Shown here: piece by piece, positions 34,904-48,354 of the stretch
Position numbering within the stretch: the stretch's first letter is position 1
Layout of the letters: each line of letters begins with the position of its first letter
NCBI RefSeq assembly: GCF_008831285.2
Contig: NC_045140.1
Span: 9,916,505-9,980,504, forward strand
Reading direction: 5' to 3'
Source: Nymphaea colorata
Taxonomy: Eukaryota; Streptophyta; Magnoliopsida; Nymphaeales; Nymphaeaceae
DNA: 64,000 bases
The notes under the pieces: generated by a model
Seen by the model: the letters and a program-made list of their open reading frames with translations, nothing else
What the model was told of the DNA's origin: nothing
The model's database searches: none
Program-made: the position numbers and the translations under genes

Positions 34904-35056
34904 TTTAAATTATGAAATTACAGAGACGCCAACGCGTACGAATTTCTTCAAATGTAATCATCAGAAAGTTTAAAACAAGAAGGAATCAGTTTTTCAACAA
35001 GTTGAGATCTTTGATGCTTTCTTCCACAACTATTTGTGTTTGCACATGATCAACCT
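34904..35056. repeat. Dispersed duplicate of 1-152
   Basis: Partner of the block at the window start. It lies just upstream (minus-strand sense) of the possible small gene, so a paralogue of that gene may lie to the left of this window. Confidence 0.75.
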
Positions 35057-36590
35057 GCCATCAATTTTTCCCACCTCAACTTTATCTTGTCTTTTCCGTT
35101 GTCAGTTTCTTTTGTTTAATTAGTATTTGCATCCACAATTTTATAATTATTTACTAATTTGCCTAAACCCCACGCAGACTTTGTCTGGAATTCTTTCGCT
35201 GTTGTCAGAATAAGACTGAGTCAGCCGATTCAAATCAAATTGATGGCAAAATGATTCAATAGCCTATTCAAAGATGCCGTCTCTCAGTAGATAGCAATTT
35301 TTGAAATATTTGAAGATTTATTTTTTAAACTAATTTTTTTATTTTTATTGTTTAAAAAATATTTTTTAATGTTATTGGTAAATTCACAACTGATTGTGTT
35401 GAATTTGTTGCCGATTCGCCAAATCAACAGCGGTATTGATTCAGTTCAGGAATTAACTTTCACAACATAAAATTATATACCCTTGCTATTTCCTTGATTT
35501 CATTTGTTTTTGATAAAAAATGTCTACATGACCAAAACAAATTAAGCGGATATTTATAAAACCTCCATCCCTTACCAGCACTCTAACATTAGTTTATATA
35601 TCTTTTTTTTTCATTTTAAATTAATTTAAAGTAATTTATAATAATTTAAATTTTTTTTTTTAAAAAAAAGGACTAAGGCAATATTCTTGTACTGTGTGGG
35701 CTGCTGCCCATTCAAAGCCAACGTGTGGGATCCCTGATTTACAAACTCTAGTGGAGAACAATTGGAGCAACAAAGTAACGTCATTTGCGACGTTGTTTCC
35801 CTCTGACTTCAGGGTCCAGCTTCTTTTGTGTTCAGCGTTTTCCACCGATCATGCGTGGGACATAATAGAATCCTTTCTAGAGGTTGTGAGATTGATGCGG
35901 AGCCGTTTGGATTTCAGCTCATCCTGTTCAGAGCCAGAATTTTTGTTTGGGGGCGAATAGTATTTTCAAAATTTGTACAAGGGCGGAACAATATTTTCCA
36001 ACATAGGATAAATTAAAATTTTTAAAAGTATAAGTATAAACTCAAAAATTAATGGAATGGTCCACAGGAGAGAACTTTTCTTTATCCTTCTTGTTATTAA
36101 GTTCAATCCAATCAGACTTGGGTTTTGATGTGTGTGAAATTTGACAATATTATTTTGTTGAAAAATATTTTAAAATAAAAAAATATAAAGAAATGAAAGT
36201 CAATGTATGGCCATCTGCCGGCTGGAGGTTGCAGCAGTGGTTCATCCATATGTTGGCATTTTTCTTTTTTCATTTCCCACGGTTGGTTGCGGAGAGAAAG
36301 GTGGGAAAATAATCCTAATCCCCGGATCCCTTCCATAGTAAAGTAAACTGGATTGGAACAGAGAAAACACAGGAATCCCCTTCCCCTCCCTATTTAATTA
36401 CTCTTTGTTAACTCAATTTGTCTCCGCCAAACAGCCATGGAAACAGGTCGCTAATCTTTGAAGAAAAGTCAAAGGCACAAGTCATGTATGCCTTAAAAGA
36501 GCAGATGGACATTTTGGTAATTTTTGATGTGTCTTTTATAGTCCTTTTACCTTTTTCAATTTTCATTTTTGTTTTAAGAAAAGTTTTGAG
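35057..36590. other. AT-rich region with a short GC-richer patch
   Basis: 35694-35960 is GC-richer and open on both strands, but neither translation matches a family I know. The rest is low-complexity AT-rich DNA. Confidence 0.35.
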
Positions 36591-36599
36591 TGAACTGAA

Positions 36600-37335
36600 G
36601 ATATTTTCATCGTTAACCAACTTGTGCACAAAATTTCATGCATCAATAATGTCAACAAAATTTCATGCATCAATACTGTCAATGATGAAAATGACTTATT
36701 TAAATAAGAAAATGAAACTTTTTATAAGGATAAAAGAAGTCGAAAAAAGGACATTTTTTAAAATAATTTCCAAAATGTCCATTTTTTTCTTTTTTTGTGG
36801 ACTACATCACTGTTTCCTCTACCTGTCCCGTCTCCCTTAATCGTCTCGTCCATTGCTTTAGGCCAGAGAATGGCTGACTGCCCTCTTTCTTTTTCTTTCA
36901 GAAAATCTCGTGTCATTTGTGTTGGCTCTTTCTATAGGAGATTGAGTTGGGTGCACTGTTCCATAAATGCAGTAAGAGCATAGAGACATATGGTCATTTT
37001 TAAATTACTTTTTTGATTTTCATTTTTGTCTTCACAAAAAGTTTTCTTTTACTGTGTGAATTGTAGGTATTTTTGTCATAATTATATTTGAACACGAAAA
37101 TTTCATGCACTAGTATAATTCATATAACCAGATAAGTATAACTCATATAACCAGGTATTGTGTACTGCATGACCATTTTGTCAGAAAGATAAACCAGTAT
37201 CACAAGGTCTAAATGAACCATTTTGTCAACTTTTGTGCCTTGTGTCGTGCGTATTAAGGTGCACTTGGATGTTTTTAAAGTATTTTATGTTACTGATGTA
37301 GGTATTTGTTTGACCGAAGCTCCGTCTTACTCCTC
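36600..37335. repeat. Segmental duplication A, left part (pairs with 61980-62562)
   Basis: Direct-orientation similarity to 61980-62562. Anchors include AAGGATAAAAGAA, ATCACAAGGTCTAAATGAAC and GATGTAGGTATTTGTTTGAC. It contains a local 26-bp repeat of ACAAAATTTCATGCATCAAT near 36630-36680. Confidence 0.85.
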
Positions 37336-38840
37336 TATGCAATAGTACATGAGAATTACGAACATTTAGAGTATGTATTCGTGCGAAGAGATTTAGATAC
37401 CTTGATATGCATTTGTAACTTACACAACTTTATTTTGAAAGAAAAATGTCCTTTCAATTCTTTTCACTTTCTTCCTTTTTTTTTGTCAAAACTGTGTCAA
37501 AATTTAATACACCAAAAACGACGTACCTCGGACACTGCCGACAGTCATCTTCGGCTGTTGGGTTCCTTCTTCATGACATACTCTGCAGGGTTGTCAATGT
37601 TAATACTCAAAACCCCACCACTGATAGATGTGCGAGGGACCATTTGAATTACGTTATTGACGGGGAACATTGGTTTTTCAAATTAAGTCGACATCAGAAC
37701 ATTACAACTACACAATATTAGATGACAATCATGACATTGAACGGTTGAAGCGTATAAAGTTGGGCTTCCTTTGGGCAGCCACCGAGAGGAGCAAGAACTT
37801 CCGAGTTATGCAGGCCTCAAGTCTCCCATCAAGACAAAGGGGCCGAAATTAGCAGGGCAGAACACCAAACTTGATGCAGAAGGAAAGAAATAAGGGTGAC
37901 AAGTGTGAAAGATGTTTAAAGGTATGCTTCGTGCAAAAATTATTTATGTATCCACGCGCTTTCTTTCTGATACATAAGTTGGGAATCTCTGGCCGCCTAA
38001 ATCTTCTGCGCGAGAAGCTGGATCAGAAGTAGAGGGCGATGGTTCAACAGTGGTTGGTTCCAAACTTTTATTTAGGATGCAGCCCTGAATATGGGAAAAA
38101 AGCCACGGCTCCTCGATCGGAAATCAGCCGCTTTAGCCTCATGTCATTACCAAATTCAGGTATCCAGCTATTTTTGTCACTTCATTCATTCATCTTACGG
38201 TATAATCTAATCTGGACGTAGTGGCGGTGGTAGGTTTTGTAAGTTGATGCCTCCTCGCTCGCCATGTTTTGATAATTGGCATATAGGTGTCCTTTAAAGG
38301 TCTAAAATTTAAAGTATTAGCTTCACCCTGCAAGAAATTTCCGGCTCAGCCAACACAAAATAAGTCATTCGAGCCATCAAACTCCATCTTTGCCATCATA
38401 GTTAGGAAGGAATTTCTTGAAAATTAAGGGAAAAGGTTGCTGTATAGCGCGACAATTTTGCACAATATATAGAAGAAGAGAAATCATTTCACATGGCTTA
38501 CTCTGCGACGGACGCAGGTTGTTCCTTAGCAGCACAATTCTTTTGTGTCGCCAAATCTACTGCTCCCCACCAATTAATGGCTTAATTTTCACAAAAATAT
38601 AAGGCTGCCTGATCACGTCGTTCTACACATACAGAGGGGCTGAGATAAATTCATGGACAACCTTCGCCATCATCATCAAAAGGAGCTAGCCAGTTAAATT
38701 CCCTCCAGTTAACTTCTCCTAGAAGCTCTGCTTTGCTTCTCTTTCCTTTTTGCAACAGGGAATTGTAATTATTCATCTTCTCATTTCTTCAATAAGTGCC
38801 ACAATATTTCGGGGAGCAAGATTGGCTCCTCTTGAACTCT
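37336..38840. other. 1.5 kb present in only one duplicate copy
   Basis: The 62 kb copy jumps from the equivalent of 37335 to 38841. The junction words are ACTCCTC on the left and ACTCTTC on the right, a short direct repeat. That fits a microhomology deletion in the other copy or an insertion here. No terminal inverted repeats were seen. Short coding-like pieces near 37740-37850 are not recognisable. Confidence 0.6.
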
Positions 38841-40274
38841 TCACAGAAAATGATGACACTGATCGTTGGGAACCCAATCCTTTCCTTACAATTACTAACT
38901 AAAATCTCGATTAAGGGCAAGACTGAACCGGGAATCCAAAACAGTTGGACATAATTTTCTCAACATGAGTAGCGGCAATTTTATCAATCACAGATCAGCT
39001 TAAGGCTTATTAATATCTGATAGAATGGTAATAACATCATGTTCTGTATTTTACGTTTCGGTATGCTCTTTCTTTCTTGTTTTGGTAATTGATTCGCGTG
39101 GTAGAAAGGCCTCTTCTTCTCAATTGAAAAGAAAACAAAACTTGGGAAAAGAATTGAGGACAGAATTGTGAGTCCATGGCACTGTCTGAACAGCTAAGGT
39201 TCCGTCTGCACAGCTCTGGCTCCTTCTACACTCTGAGACCATGCAATTATTGTCCTATGGCATCTTCCAAACAACTCACATGGAGTCTACGTTGTTTAGT
39301 TGTCCATTACATATCGTGTCCAATTATTGCATGCGATGAGTGCGTTCATGATGTCTATAAGTCAATAAAATACAGACGGCATACAAATCATCTTCCTTTG
39401 GCTTCAAACACATACGAACGAAGTAATCGGGTGTTCAAAATAGTGAACATCTTATATGAGGGAAAATATTTCCTTTTAGCTCACTTTCAAAATTATGTAC
39501 ACCTGCACACAGAGACGTGCATATATTGATATGAAACCGGGTCTGCATCTGTAAGTACTCAAAAAGGAGAAGAAAGGAATGATCAAATGAATTTCCGTCG
39601 TCAATTAGCGCGGCTGATAAGTGCAGAAAACCCAAGTCATCAATCATGTGTCGGTGGATCTGACACCCTCACAGGGGCTCAATTATCACTTTAAAGTTAT
39701 TTTTTAATTTGTATTAAAGAAAAGTCAAAGAGAAAATGTTACTTAATTTAGATCTTTTATATATAACGGGTGCGTGCAATTGCCTTCACCAGCGCATAAG
39801 AATTGTGGTATTCTAGATTGATTACTTCCCATCATTTTACTTGTTTAAGTCCCAGTGCCCCTTAAATTTTAAAAGTTAAACCACTAGTACCCCAGAAATT
39901 TCCAACTCTGCCACTCTATAGGTCTATGGTTATCCACGGTGGATCTGACAAAAATTCTTATGCACATCCGCACTAAAGGGTGAAAGGCAAATCATAGGGG
40001 CATTTTTGAGAAAAAAACTACAAAGAATTAAAGAATTTTAGTATAAGCCTTATTTTTTTCAAAACCCATGAATTTAAAAGATAATAAGTAAGTGATCTGC
40101 AAGAGTTAGTTGAAAATAATTAATAGTAGACTTAATAAATAGTAAGAAAACCATGTCTAATATCAGACCTGGCACGCACATGTGCACAATTTTCTTTTTA
40201 ACCAGTGTGGTGATTCTTGAACCTTTGGTTTGGAAAATTCCAGAGTAATTAAAATACGAAAAATTCGTAAACAT
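38841..40274. repeat. Segmental duplication A, right part (pairs with 62563-64000)
   Basis: About 85-90% similar by eye and collinear with 62563-64000. The match runs to the end of the window. Confidence 0.92.
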
Positions 40275-43200
40275 CAAAGTGGATAATATTGCTTCACGCC
40301 TGCTGCATATTTCGTATCGTTAAATATTATTGCTAAACTAATTTCTCCTTTTTTTCTTCTTTTTTGAGATTAAGCGAAGCAATATATAGTACTAATTTTG
40401 AATAAGAGCTTCATGTAAGTTAGATAGAAGGTTTGAAGCAGTTTGTAGTAAAAGCTGAGAGAGTTCAAAATTTTGAGATTCACTCTCTGAAATTAATTGG
40501 TTTCTTTTATTCTTCTATTATTATATGTATTCACTCTCTGAAATTAATTGCTGAGTTTGGTTTGTTTCCTTCTGATCCGCCTTCTATGGATCGGTTTCCT
40601 GTTCCTGTTTTTGTCGTTCGTGAGTTTGATGATTGAGGAGTAAAGTTTGTAAACCTCATCTTTGATCCTCCTATTTATCTTTTATGATCCATTTCATAAG
40701 ACAAACGTTGAACTCTTGGAACACATGCTTTCGAAACACATAGCCTAAGAAGACCACGTTGGTGCAACTATATTTGTGTTCAGTTATTGGTTTAAATAGC
40801 ATCTCTAAAATTCATATTTTCAAGGACAAGAACGTGGCTTGTTTCCTTTTCACTAATCGGCTACTTGAAAAGTCAAAATACATCACGCAATGGACATTTG
40901 AGACAATTGTTTTGAGCAATATTTATTTAAAAAATTTGACCGCTCAAATGCATGTGTAATGTTGACAGAGAAAACTAAAGATGTAGCGGTCCTAAATTTT
41001 TTAGGCATTTTTTTTAAGATATAGAAAATGGAAATAATTTAACAAAACATCCATAACTTTAAAATTATTAAGCATCATAACAAACTAGCTAGTAACCATA
41101 AGCCACCATCACTTAGGAAATAAATGAAATCAAGTCAACAAAGTCAAAGCTTAGTACAAAAGTAAAATCAAGTCAACAAAGTCAAAGTTTTGGCATAAAA
41201 GTAAAAGCAATAAAAGTTTTTATCATTTCTAAAGTTTCTGATAAATTTGGACCTATTTAGGCATCATCAAACCATCTTAGCGTCGTAGCGACCATTATAC
41301 AAGTCTTTCTATCTTGAACCACCCAAAAAGAGAAAATGAGAGTAAGAGCTTGGGCAATTTCTTAGTACAGTACCTACTCATAGTTCATTCCACCTTATAT
41401 TAGGAAATTCCAAAGTCAACTTGCTTCACTATTACATGAAATCAAGAGATTCAATACATGACTTCAATAACAAATATATATGCACTTTGATTATCAAACA
41501 TTGAACAATAATAAGTATTTTTTGCAACAACATCTACAATGCACATAAGCATGAAGCAATAGTCATTATCCATTGGCTTGCTTGTAACTATATTTGAGTT
41601 TCACATATGAATTTACTATGGGCACCATGAAGCCAATATCTCATGCATCATATTTATTTTCACACAACAGATTTATTTAACGACAAGATTATAACCAACA
41701 ACAACAAGATCTCAATCTCAATCTCAATTCATGCTCTAGTAGTTGATCAACCACTGACTTTCTCCATTTAACCGAACCTTAAAAGGACAAGTTTGGAGAA
41801 CATTTATCGTGGCAAGGGAAATAGGTCATGCCACAACTGACATACTCAAAAGCGCAAGGACGACTCAACTGCGAAACAATAAAATGGCCTTGATAACAAA
41901 CATCAACCCAGATCGGCTTTACATAGGCAGAGTGCAATCATCTTCTTCCTCATGCCACCAGAAGTTGTGCGACCTTGCTCCATTGAGCAAGTCTGCACCA
42001 TATATATCATGGTCAGGCCAGATAATGCATTTAATATAATCAAGCATGCATATGTTTTCAATATATATAAAGCATTCAAGTCTGTTGAGTCAAAGCAAAC
42101 TAAAAAATAAGAATATGGCCATCATTGTTTTTCTATAATTCATATGTATCAGCTTATTAATTCAAGGGTTCAGACTTGGTTCCAAAGTTTAAATTCAACT
42201 ATATCTGTCATTTAACAAATTTAGACACAACCACATATATGTGCATGCATGTACATAATTGAGAATAAATATAGATCATTGAATTAATCCACATCTAGGA
42301 CATTTCAAACGTGCTTTATATTCTCAAAATTATCTTTTATCTGAAAGTCAAATTTTATAAAGTTGAAACACAAGAAAATAAGTCTGAACTCATTTAACTT
42401 AACTGTATAGGTCATGCTAGATTTGGGTTCAACCTTATCTCAAGTTTGGGTTAATGTGGGAGAAATCCAATCTTGGGAACTTTTTGTGCAGTAAACAAAA
42501 ATCAGGTAGATATAGAAAAGTCAACCCTCAAGTTACCAAGTTTTAAATGAAATAAGTATGTCCACAAGCCCATGTTTGGAATTTAAAATAAATATACATC
42601 CTGGGATGAATTTTTAGACTTATGAAACATTATTTTTGAATTAAAAAAACAGTTATGTTTCAAACTTTGCATAAAACAGGGTCCAAAGGCAGCCTAAAAA
42701 AAGCCATAGCCATATTTTTAAAATCTCAACAGCTTGGTGGGCCTTTTCAATGTTGCAGCACTTTATAAATATTTGTAAAATTATGACATTTTTTTTGAAA
42801 AAAAAAATTGACTACAGCTTGATGCAGTTTCAAGTTCTTTTATAAAAGGTATTAAACCCCCTTCTTGGCACTTATTTTTCTCATTTTCCCTCCCTTTCTT
42901 TTAATCTCGAGATTTTTCTAATGGTTATAAAGGTGAAGGAAGCTAGTGGGGCCATGTTCTTGCCATCTCTTGCAAGTCCATTTGTGACTCCTACCAACAG
43001 ACGATGCCACCAACAACATAGAGTTGGTCGAACTAATGATGTGTTTCTATCTTTTATTATTATTATTATTTTATTACTATTATTATTATGATCATCATCA
43101 TCTTAACTGCCTTCCTGGTTTTTCATTGTGCCATGGTTGTTCAAATGGTGAACCTTATTGAGACAAGGACACTATCCCTATCAAGCAAGGCAAAGCTGGA

Positions 43201-43590
43201 GAGCTTACATAACTGCAATACCTTGCTTTGTTCTCTTTTCTTTTTTGTAATAAGGACCTCAAAGTAAATGCTACCTCAAAGTAAATGCTAGAATATATGA
43301 GAGGAGGGAGAAGAAAAAGAGAGAGAGAGAGAGAGGGAGAGAGAGAGAGACGACATAATATTAACCTATGTGGTTCAGTCTTCCTATGGCATACATCCAT
43401 GATACTATTTTTCCAACTCAAATAGAATAGCAAACTCATTTATGGATTGTGGAATGCTTCAGCTTGAAGTCTTACCTTTAATGACAAATGATGAATATAA
43501 AAATGGATAACTAGGAGAACATAGATTCAGCATTTTTTTTGTTTATCCCCAGTCAATCATTATTTTTAAATATTGGCTAATATAACTTAT
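40275..43590. other. AT-rich region, possible old LTR
   Basis: Contains a 38-bp duplication of AAATCAAGTCAACAAAGTCA near 41127 and 41165, and a repeated TCACTCTCTGAAATTAATTG at about 40481 and 40530. The stretch from TGTAGCGGTCC at 40982 reminds me of plant Gypsy LTR starts, but I found no matching second copy or primer-binding site. No gene was recognised. A (TTA)n run lies at 43053-43102 and a (GA)n run at 43318-43350. Confidence 0.35.
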
Positions 43591-43599
43591 CTGATGTAA

Positions 43600-43688
43600 A
43601 GCCTTGCCTATGTAAGGCTCAAAATGCAGGCTTGTAACATGTGCTTCCAAAACAGTGAAAGAAAATATGTGTGTGTGTATATAGGGAA

Positions 43689-43740
<52 letters not shown>

Positions 43741-43903
43741 AGAGAGGGATATAGAGGGAGAAGGCTCCCTCACTTGTTTGATGGTAGACATAGGGTGTTT
43801 AAATTGAACCACCTTAACTTTTTTGTGTTTTTTTCTTCCTTTTATTCTTCTCAAATATGTTGCTAGATTAGACCCATATTTTGTTCTTGAGAGAGACATA
43901 ACA
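43600..43903 (+). repeat. 5' LTR of Copia element (left edge approximate)
   Basis: The LTR ends ...CATAACA directly before the primer-binding site. Similarity to about 47425-47551 (GTGCTTCCAAA, GAGAGGG, TTCTTGAGAG) identifies it as an LTR. It holds a long TA run at 43690-43738, probably expanded after insertion. The exact left edge is uncertain. Confidence 0.65.
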
Positions 43904-43905
43904 AG

Positions 43906-43917
43906 TGGTATCAGAGC
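43906..43917 (+). other. Primer-binding site, initiator Met tRNA
   Basis: TGGTATCAGAGC is complementary to the 3' end of plant initiator methionine tRNA. It lies 2 nt after the LTR end, the classic arrangement in Ty1/Copia elements. Confidence 0.92.
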
Positions 43918-43929
43918 TTGGTGAAAGAT

Positions 43930-46900
43930 GTTGGCTGTAACAAAGTATAAAATTGAGAAGTTTAAGGAAAAAAATAACTTTTGCTTATAGAAACAACGTA
44001 TACAGGACTTGCTAATCTAATGAGATGTGGTAAGTGGCCAAAAGGGATGGTAGCCAAGCAATGTAACATGGCAGATGCAAAGGCTAGCTGCAAGTGCAAT
44101 CCGACTACACTTAGGACACAAGGTCCTCCGCAACATCATCCATGAAAAATGGCAGAAGCAATTTGGAACAACTACAGAACAAGAATATGGGAAAGAATAA
44201 CATAGACAAACTACATTTAAAGGAGTCTCTTTATTGCCTTTACATGAAAGAGGGAGAAAATATTCTCATGCATCTTAATGAATTTAAGATGCTTATTTCT
44301 CAACTTTTAGTATGAGTGTTAAAATAGATGATGAAAGAAAGGCGGCACTATTGATTGAGATGTTAGCTAGGTCATACGATCATTTAGTAACCACAATGCT
44401 CTTTAAAAAAAAGACAGTTAGGTTAGATAGTGTAATTAGTGCTCTTTATTGTATGAAAAGAATATGAAAAACTATGGTACCAGTGAAATTTAAGTAGAAG
44501 GACTAGTCATGGATATGGAGAAAAGCGGCCATAGTAAAATAGAGGAAAAAAGTTTTCTAGAAATAACTATCGATTTAAGTCAAAAGAATCTATGAAAAAT
44601 CTTAATGATGTACATGTGTTTACTGCCATGAGAGTCAAAAATTTTGCTAAACATTAAAGGGCTTAGAGGATCTTAAGATTCAAAAAAAGACAATATGTCT
44701 ATCATCCTCCGGCTCTATTCATGTTGCAAAAGCAAAGAGTAAGTTAGAAACAAATGATAATGAATATTTATGTTTAGCATATCATGAATCTCTAACTTTA
44801 ACATATTACTGGATTTTGGATCAAGGTGCATCACCTCTTATGTGTCCACATTGGTAACAGTATAATTCTTATATTTCTTGTGATGGAGGAACTATCTTAT
44901 GGATAATGATTCCAAATGCAAAGTTAGTGACATTGGAATTATAAAAATTAAGATGCTTTAAGGAGTAGCAAAGAAGCTTTGTTAGGTACAACATGTCCCA
45001 AATTTAAAGAAAATTTAATATCTTTAAGGTGCTTAAATGTTGTTGGCTACAATTAACATCATCAAATGGTCCAATTAAATTGTCAGAGTATTAGTTGTAA
45101 TGAAGCGACTACAAAAAGGCACTTGATATACATTAATAGGAAGAACTATGATAGGTGGAGCTGCAACAATGGTACCAGTTAATGATCAAATGAATGAAGA
45201 CTCCAAAATACGGTAGGTGAGACTCACACATCTAAGAGAGAAAGGGATGAAAGAGCTCCACAAGATACTTTTGAAAGGGTCCAAGATTCATGCCCTTAGT
45301 TCTTGTGAGTGGTGCATACAAGGAAAGCAACATCATGTGAGTTCGAGTTTCAGGCTTACTTAAGTAGAGACATCCTAGAATATATTCAAACGGATGTTTA
45401 GGACACAATGCAGCATGCCTCTTTAGTTGGAACACAATATTTCATGAGTTTCATTGATGATTTATCAAAAGGCTTGGGATTACTTTATGAAGCAGAAAAA
45501 TGAGGTGCTTTGCAAATGCAAAGAAAGGAAAACCTACATAATAAAATGAACAGGAAAAAAAATAAAATATCTACAAATCAATGATAAAAGAGAGTTCAAA
45601 AACCAAGAGTTTGACGAATTCTATAAGGCATAAAGTATTATAAGGCACTTCACATGCAAATGAACAACACAATAGAATGTCATGGTAGAAAGAATAAATC
45701 AAACTTTATTAAAGTGTGCTAGATGCATGTGATTGACTACTGCCCTTCCCAAAAAAATTTGGATAGAGGCAATGTCCACTACATGTTATTATAAACAAAA
45801 CTCAATCAACTACCATCAAGCTATTCTTGAGTACAAAAAATGAGTAAAGATTTATAGATTGTGGTATCCAAATAACCAAATATCGTTTTATTAGTATCAA
45901 TGTGTTTTGTAATGGATATTCTATGATGAAAGGAATCACATCAATACAATTAAATGATGAATATTAGAAGGATCAAGTTAAGAAGTAAACTATTATGGTG
46001 GAGCATCAAAATACTGAATGGAATGATGATGAACTTATTGATCACACAAGTTTTGAAAGAGAAAATTCAAGTTAATCACATTCAATAGCAATATATCAAC
46101 AAAACAAACAGTAAGGCCACTCCAAAGGTATGGCTACCTATATTCAGTTGTATTTACATAGTTTGATGGTCATGATGAACCAACGAGTTTTGAGAAATCT
46201 CTCAATAGAGAAAGAGAAACCATTGGTTGATGGCTATGCAAGACGAAATGGAATCTCTTCATTCAAATCAAACTTGGGATCTAGTGGAGTTGCCCAAGAG
46301 AAGGAAACCCATGGGTTGCAAGTGGGTTTACAAGAAGAATGAAGCAACATCTAACAAAGGAGCTACAAAGTATAAAGTCAAACTTTCACAAACGGATATG
46401 TACGCAGAAAAAGGGACTATAGTAGAATGAGATTTTCTCTCATGTCTTTAAGCATACTTTGATCGAGTGATACTATGTTGGTTACATTGCTTAATTTAGA
46501 ACTACATCAACTTAATATAAAAACAACTTTTCTAGATGGAAAAGAACAAATTTACATGAGCAACTTGAACGCTTTCAAGTCCAAGGCAAACCAAATTGAG
46601 TTTGCAAGTTAAAGAAGTCTTTGTATGGTTTGAAGCAAATGCCACAATGATAGTACAAATGTTTGATTCCTTTATGATTTATCATAATTTTATTCGCTAC
46701 AACTATGATTGTCGTGTGTACCTCATGGTGTTGAAAGACAATTCATATGTGATGTTGCTCTTATACATTGACGATATGATGGTTGCTTTTAAAAACATGT
46801 CTAAGCTAATGAGGTTAAAGTTACCATCAAGTATAGAATTTGCAATGAAGGATCTTGGTAAAGCATAGTAGAACTCAAGAGAGACATGAAGACTAGCAAG

Positions 46901-47430
46901 CTATGGGTGAACCAAACAAGTTACATGCACAAAAATTCTCTGTAGGTACAACGTTTTGATGCTCGACTGGTCTCAATACCGTTGCTAATTGACATGAAGT
47001 TGACCAAAGATGGCAGTCATAAGTAAAAAAAGAGGTGGAGCAAGTGACAAAAGTACCCTAGGCAAACACTATAGGTTGTCTAATGTACACCATGGTGTAC
47101 GCACAACGAGGTCTCTATCAAGTGGTTAGTGTGGTAAGCAAATTCATGAGCAATCCAAGGAAGATGCATTGGTTAGTAGTCAAGAATGTCATTAGATATC
47201 TTGCAAGTTCATAAGATATATGCATTTTGTTTGATCATTCATCATTACCATATGAAATTTGTGATGTGGATGCAAAATATGGTAGAAATTTAGACACCAG
47301 ACAATCAATGACTGAGTATGTGTTTACCTTGTGTGTAGAATTTTGTATTTCAATGTAAGTTGAATATATGGCTCTATACAAAAGAAGCATTATCATTAAA
47401 AGGACTGGGCAAAAAGGGCTATCTTGGAGG
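43930..47430 (+). pseudogene. Copia gag-pol, decayed, nearly full order
   Basis: Fragments of all expected domains occur in Copia order on the plus strand. These are gag (about 43950-44480); protease, with W-I-L-D-x-G-A-S near 44810; pre-integrase and integrase core with zinc-like C-x-x-C-I and F-I-D-D (45200-45480); V-E-R-I-N-Q-T-L (about 45690); reverse transcriptase start with M-Q-D-E-M-E-S-L and W-V-Y-K-K (46220-46350); the Y-I-D-D catalytic box at 46764-46775; and RNase H with F-M-S-N-P and E-Y-M-A (47130-47370). Stops and frameshifts occur throughout. The coding end is joined to the 3' LTR soon after the E-Y-M-A motif, so the 3' end has lost sequence. The domain style resembles Tork/Tnt1-like Copia elements. 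Confidence 0.88.
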
Positions 47431-47551
47431 CTTATACCAAGTGCTTCCAAATTAGTGATAGAAAAGAGAGGGAGGGAGGGAGAGCGCTTGTTTTCTTTTT
47501 CCATACGTTGGTAGCTTAGTCTCATGTTTTATTCTTGAGAGAAGTATTATA
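47425..47551 (+). repeat. 3' LTR of Copia element (eroded)
   Basis: Much shorter than the 5' LTR, with shared end sequence GTGCTTCCAAA, GAAAAGAGAGGG and TTCTTGAGAG. It lacks the TA run and part of the middle. Confidence 0.55.
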
Positions 47552-48340
47552 TTAGTATCAAACTAGTTATAAGCCATATTTTATTTAGGATAATAATGAA
47601 GATAATTTTCATTGAGATTAGGTTAATAACAAAAAAAAATGTGTCAAAGTAGCATATCCCTTCCTATTGACTACATCTTTCTCTACTAAGATTTCATGCT
47701 ACATACAGACAAATCATCATGTTGCTTGATTTTATAAATTCACCCATCCAATGGTACTTAAGATATTCTTGTGCATGCAAACATGTTTTTCTTTTTGCAA
47801 AAGAATCCATTTTATATTGCATATACTGTTTGTTTCCATTCTATGTGAAGGTTTTCTTGAAAAAATTATGTTAGTTCATATGAATCCATGTTGACCATGG
47901 TTTGTTTCTCAATATTTTGGACTAGAGTTTGAAATAAATTAGGTTTAGTGTACCATCCATTATCATGTGTCTTGGCTCAATTGTAAAAGATTGTGAAGTG
48001 GGAGAGTTTAGGTCAAATTACAAGATTAACAGCTGATTGAGTTGGAGATTCAAGGGTAGGACATTTAGTTGTAGAAGTTAATGAAGCTGGAGAGTTTGGT
48101 GGCTTTGATATTGTTTTGAGGATTCGTGTGACTATCGGCTTGAAGGTAAGATCATATAAGATGAAATTTCTTGAGTTTAGGTGTGGTTAATTAGAGAAGA
48201 AGTAGAACAACCATGAAGGATAATAGAATATTTTATTTTATTTTTGGAACATGAGGGACGTTTGTCAACATAAACCTTTTATTTTTGTATCAAAGTTCCA
48301 TTTTACCTATATTTGTGTCTGGAACATTTCATGTTGTTGC
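47552..48340. other. AT-rich region, no recognised gene
   Basis: Nothing coding was recognised. It may be part of the decayed antisense element that follows. Confidence 0.35.
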
Positions 48341-48354
48341 TTACTATCACAGCC

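Noticed and set aside
35694-35960. 88-codon plus-strand frame in a slightly GC-richer patch
   Set aside because: An antisense frame is also open there and neither resembles a known family.
40982-41800. Possible Gypsy-type solo LTR starting TGTAGCGGTCC
   Set aside because: Resemblance from memory only. No paired LTR, target duplication or primer-binding site was seen.
41870-42030. Minus-strand frame containing Y-G-A-D-L-L-N-G-A and F-W-W-H-E-E-E
   Set aside because: It looks protein-like but is only about 37 codons long, with no splice partner found. Possibly a gene or transposon scrap, but not supportable as a feature.
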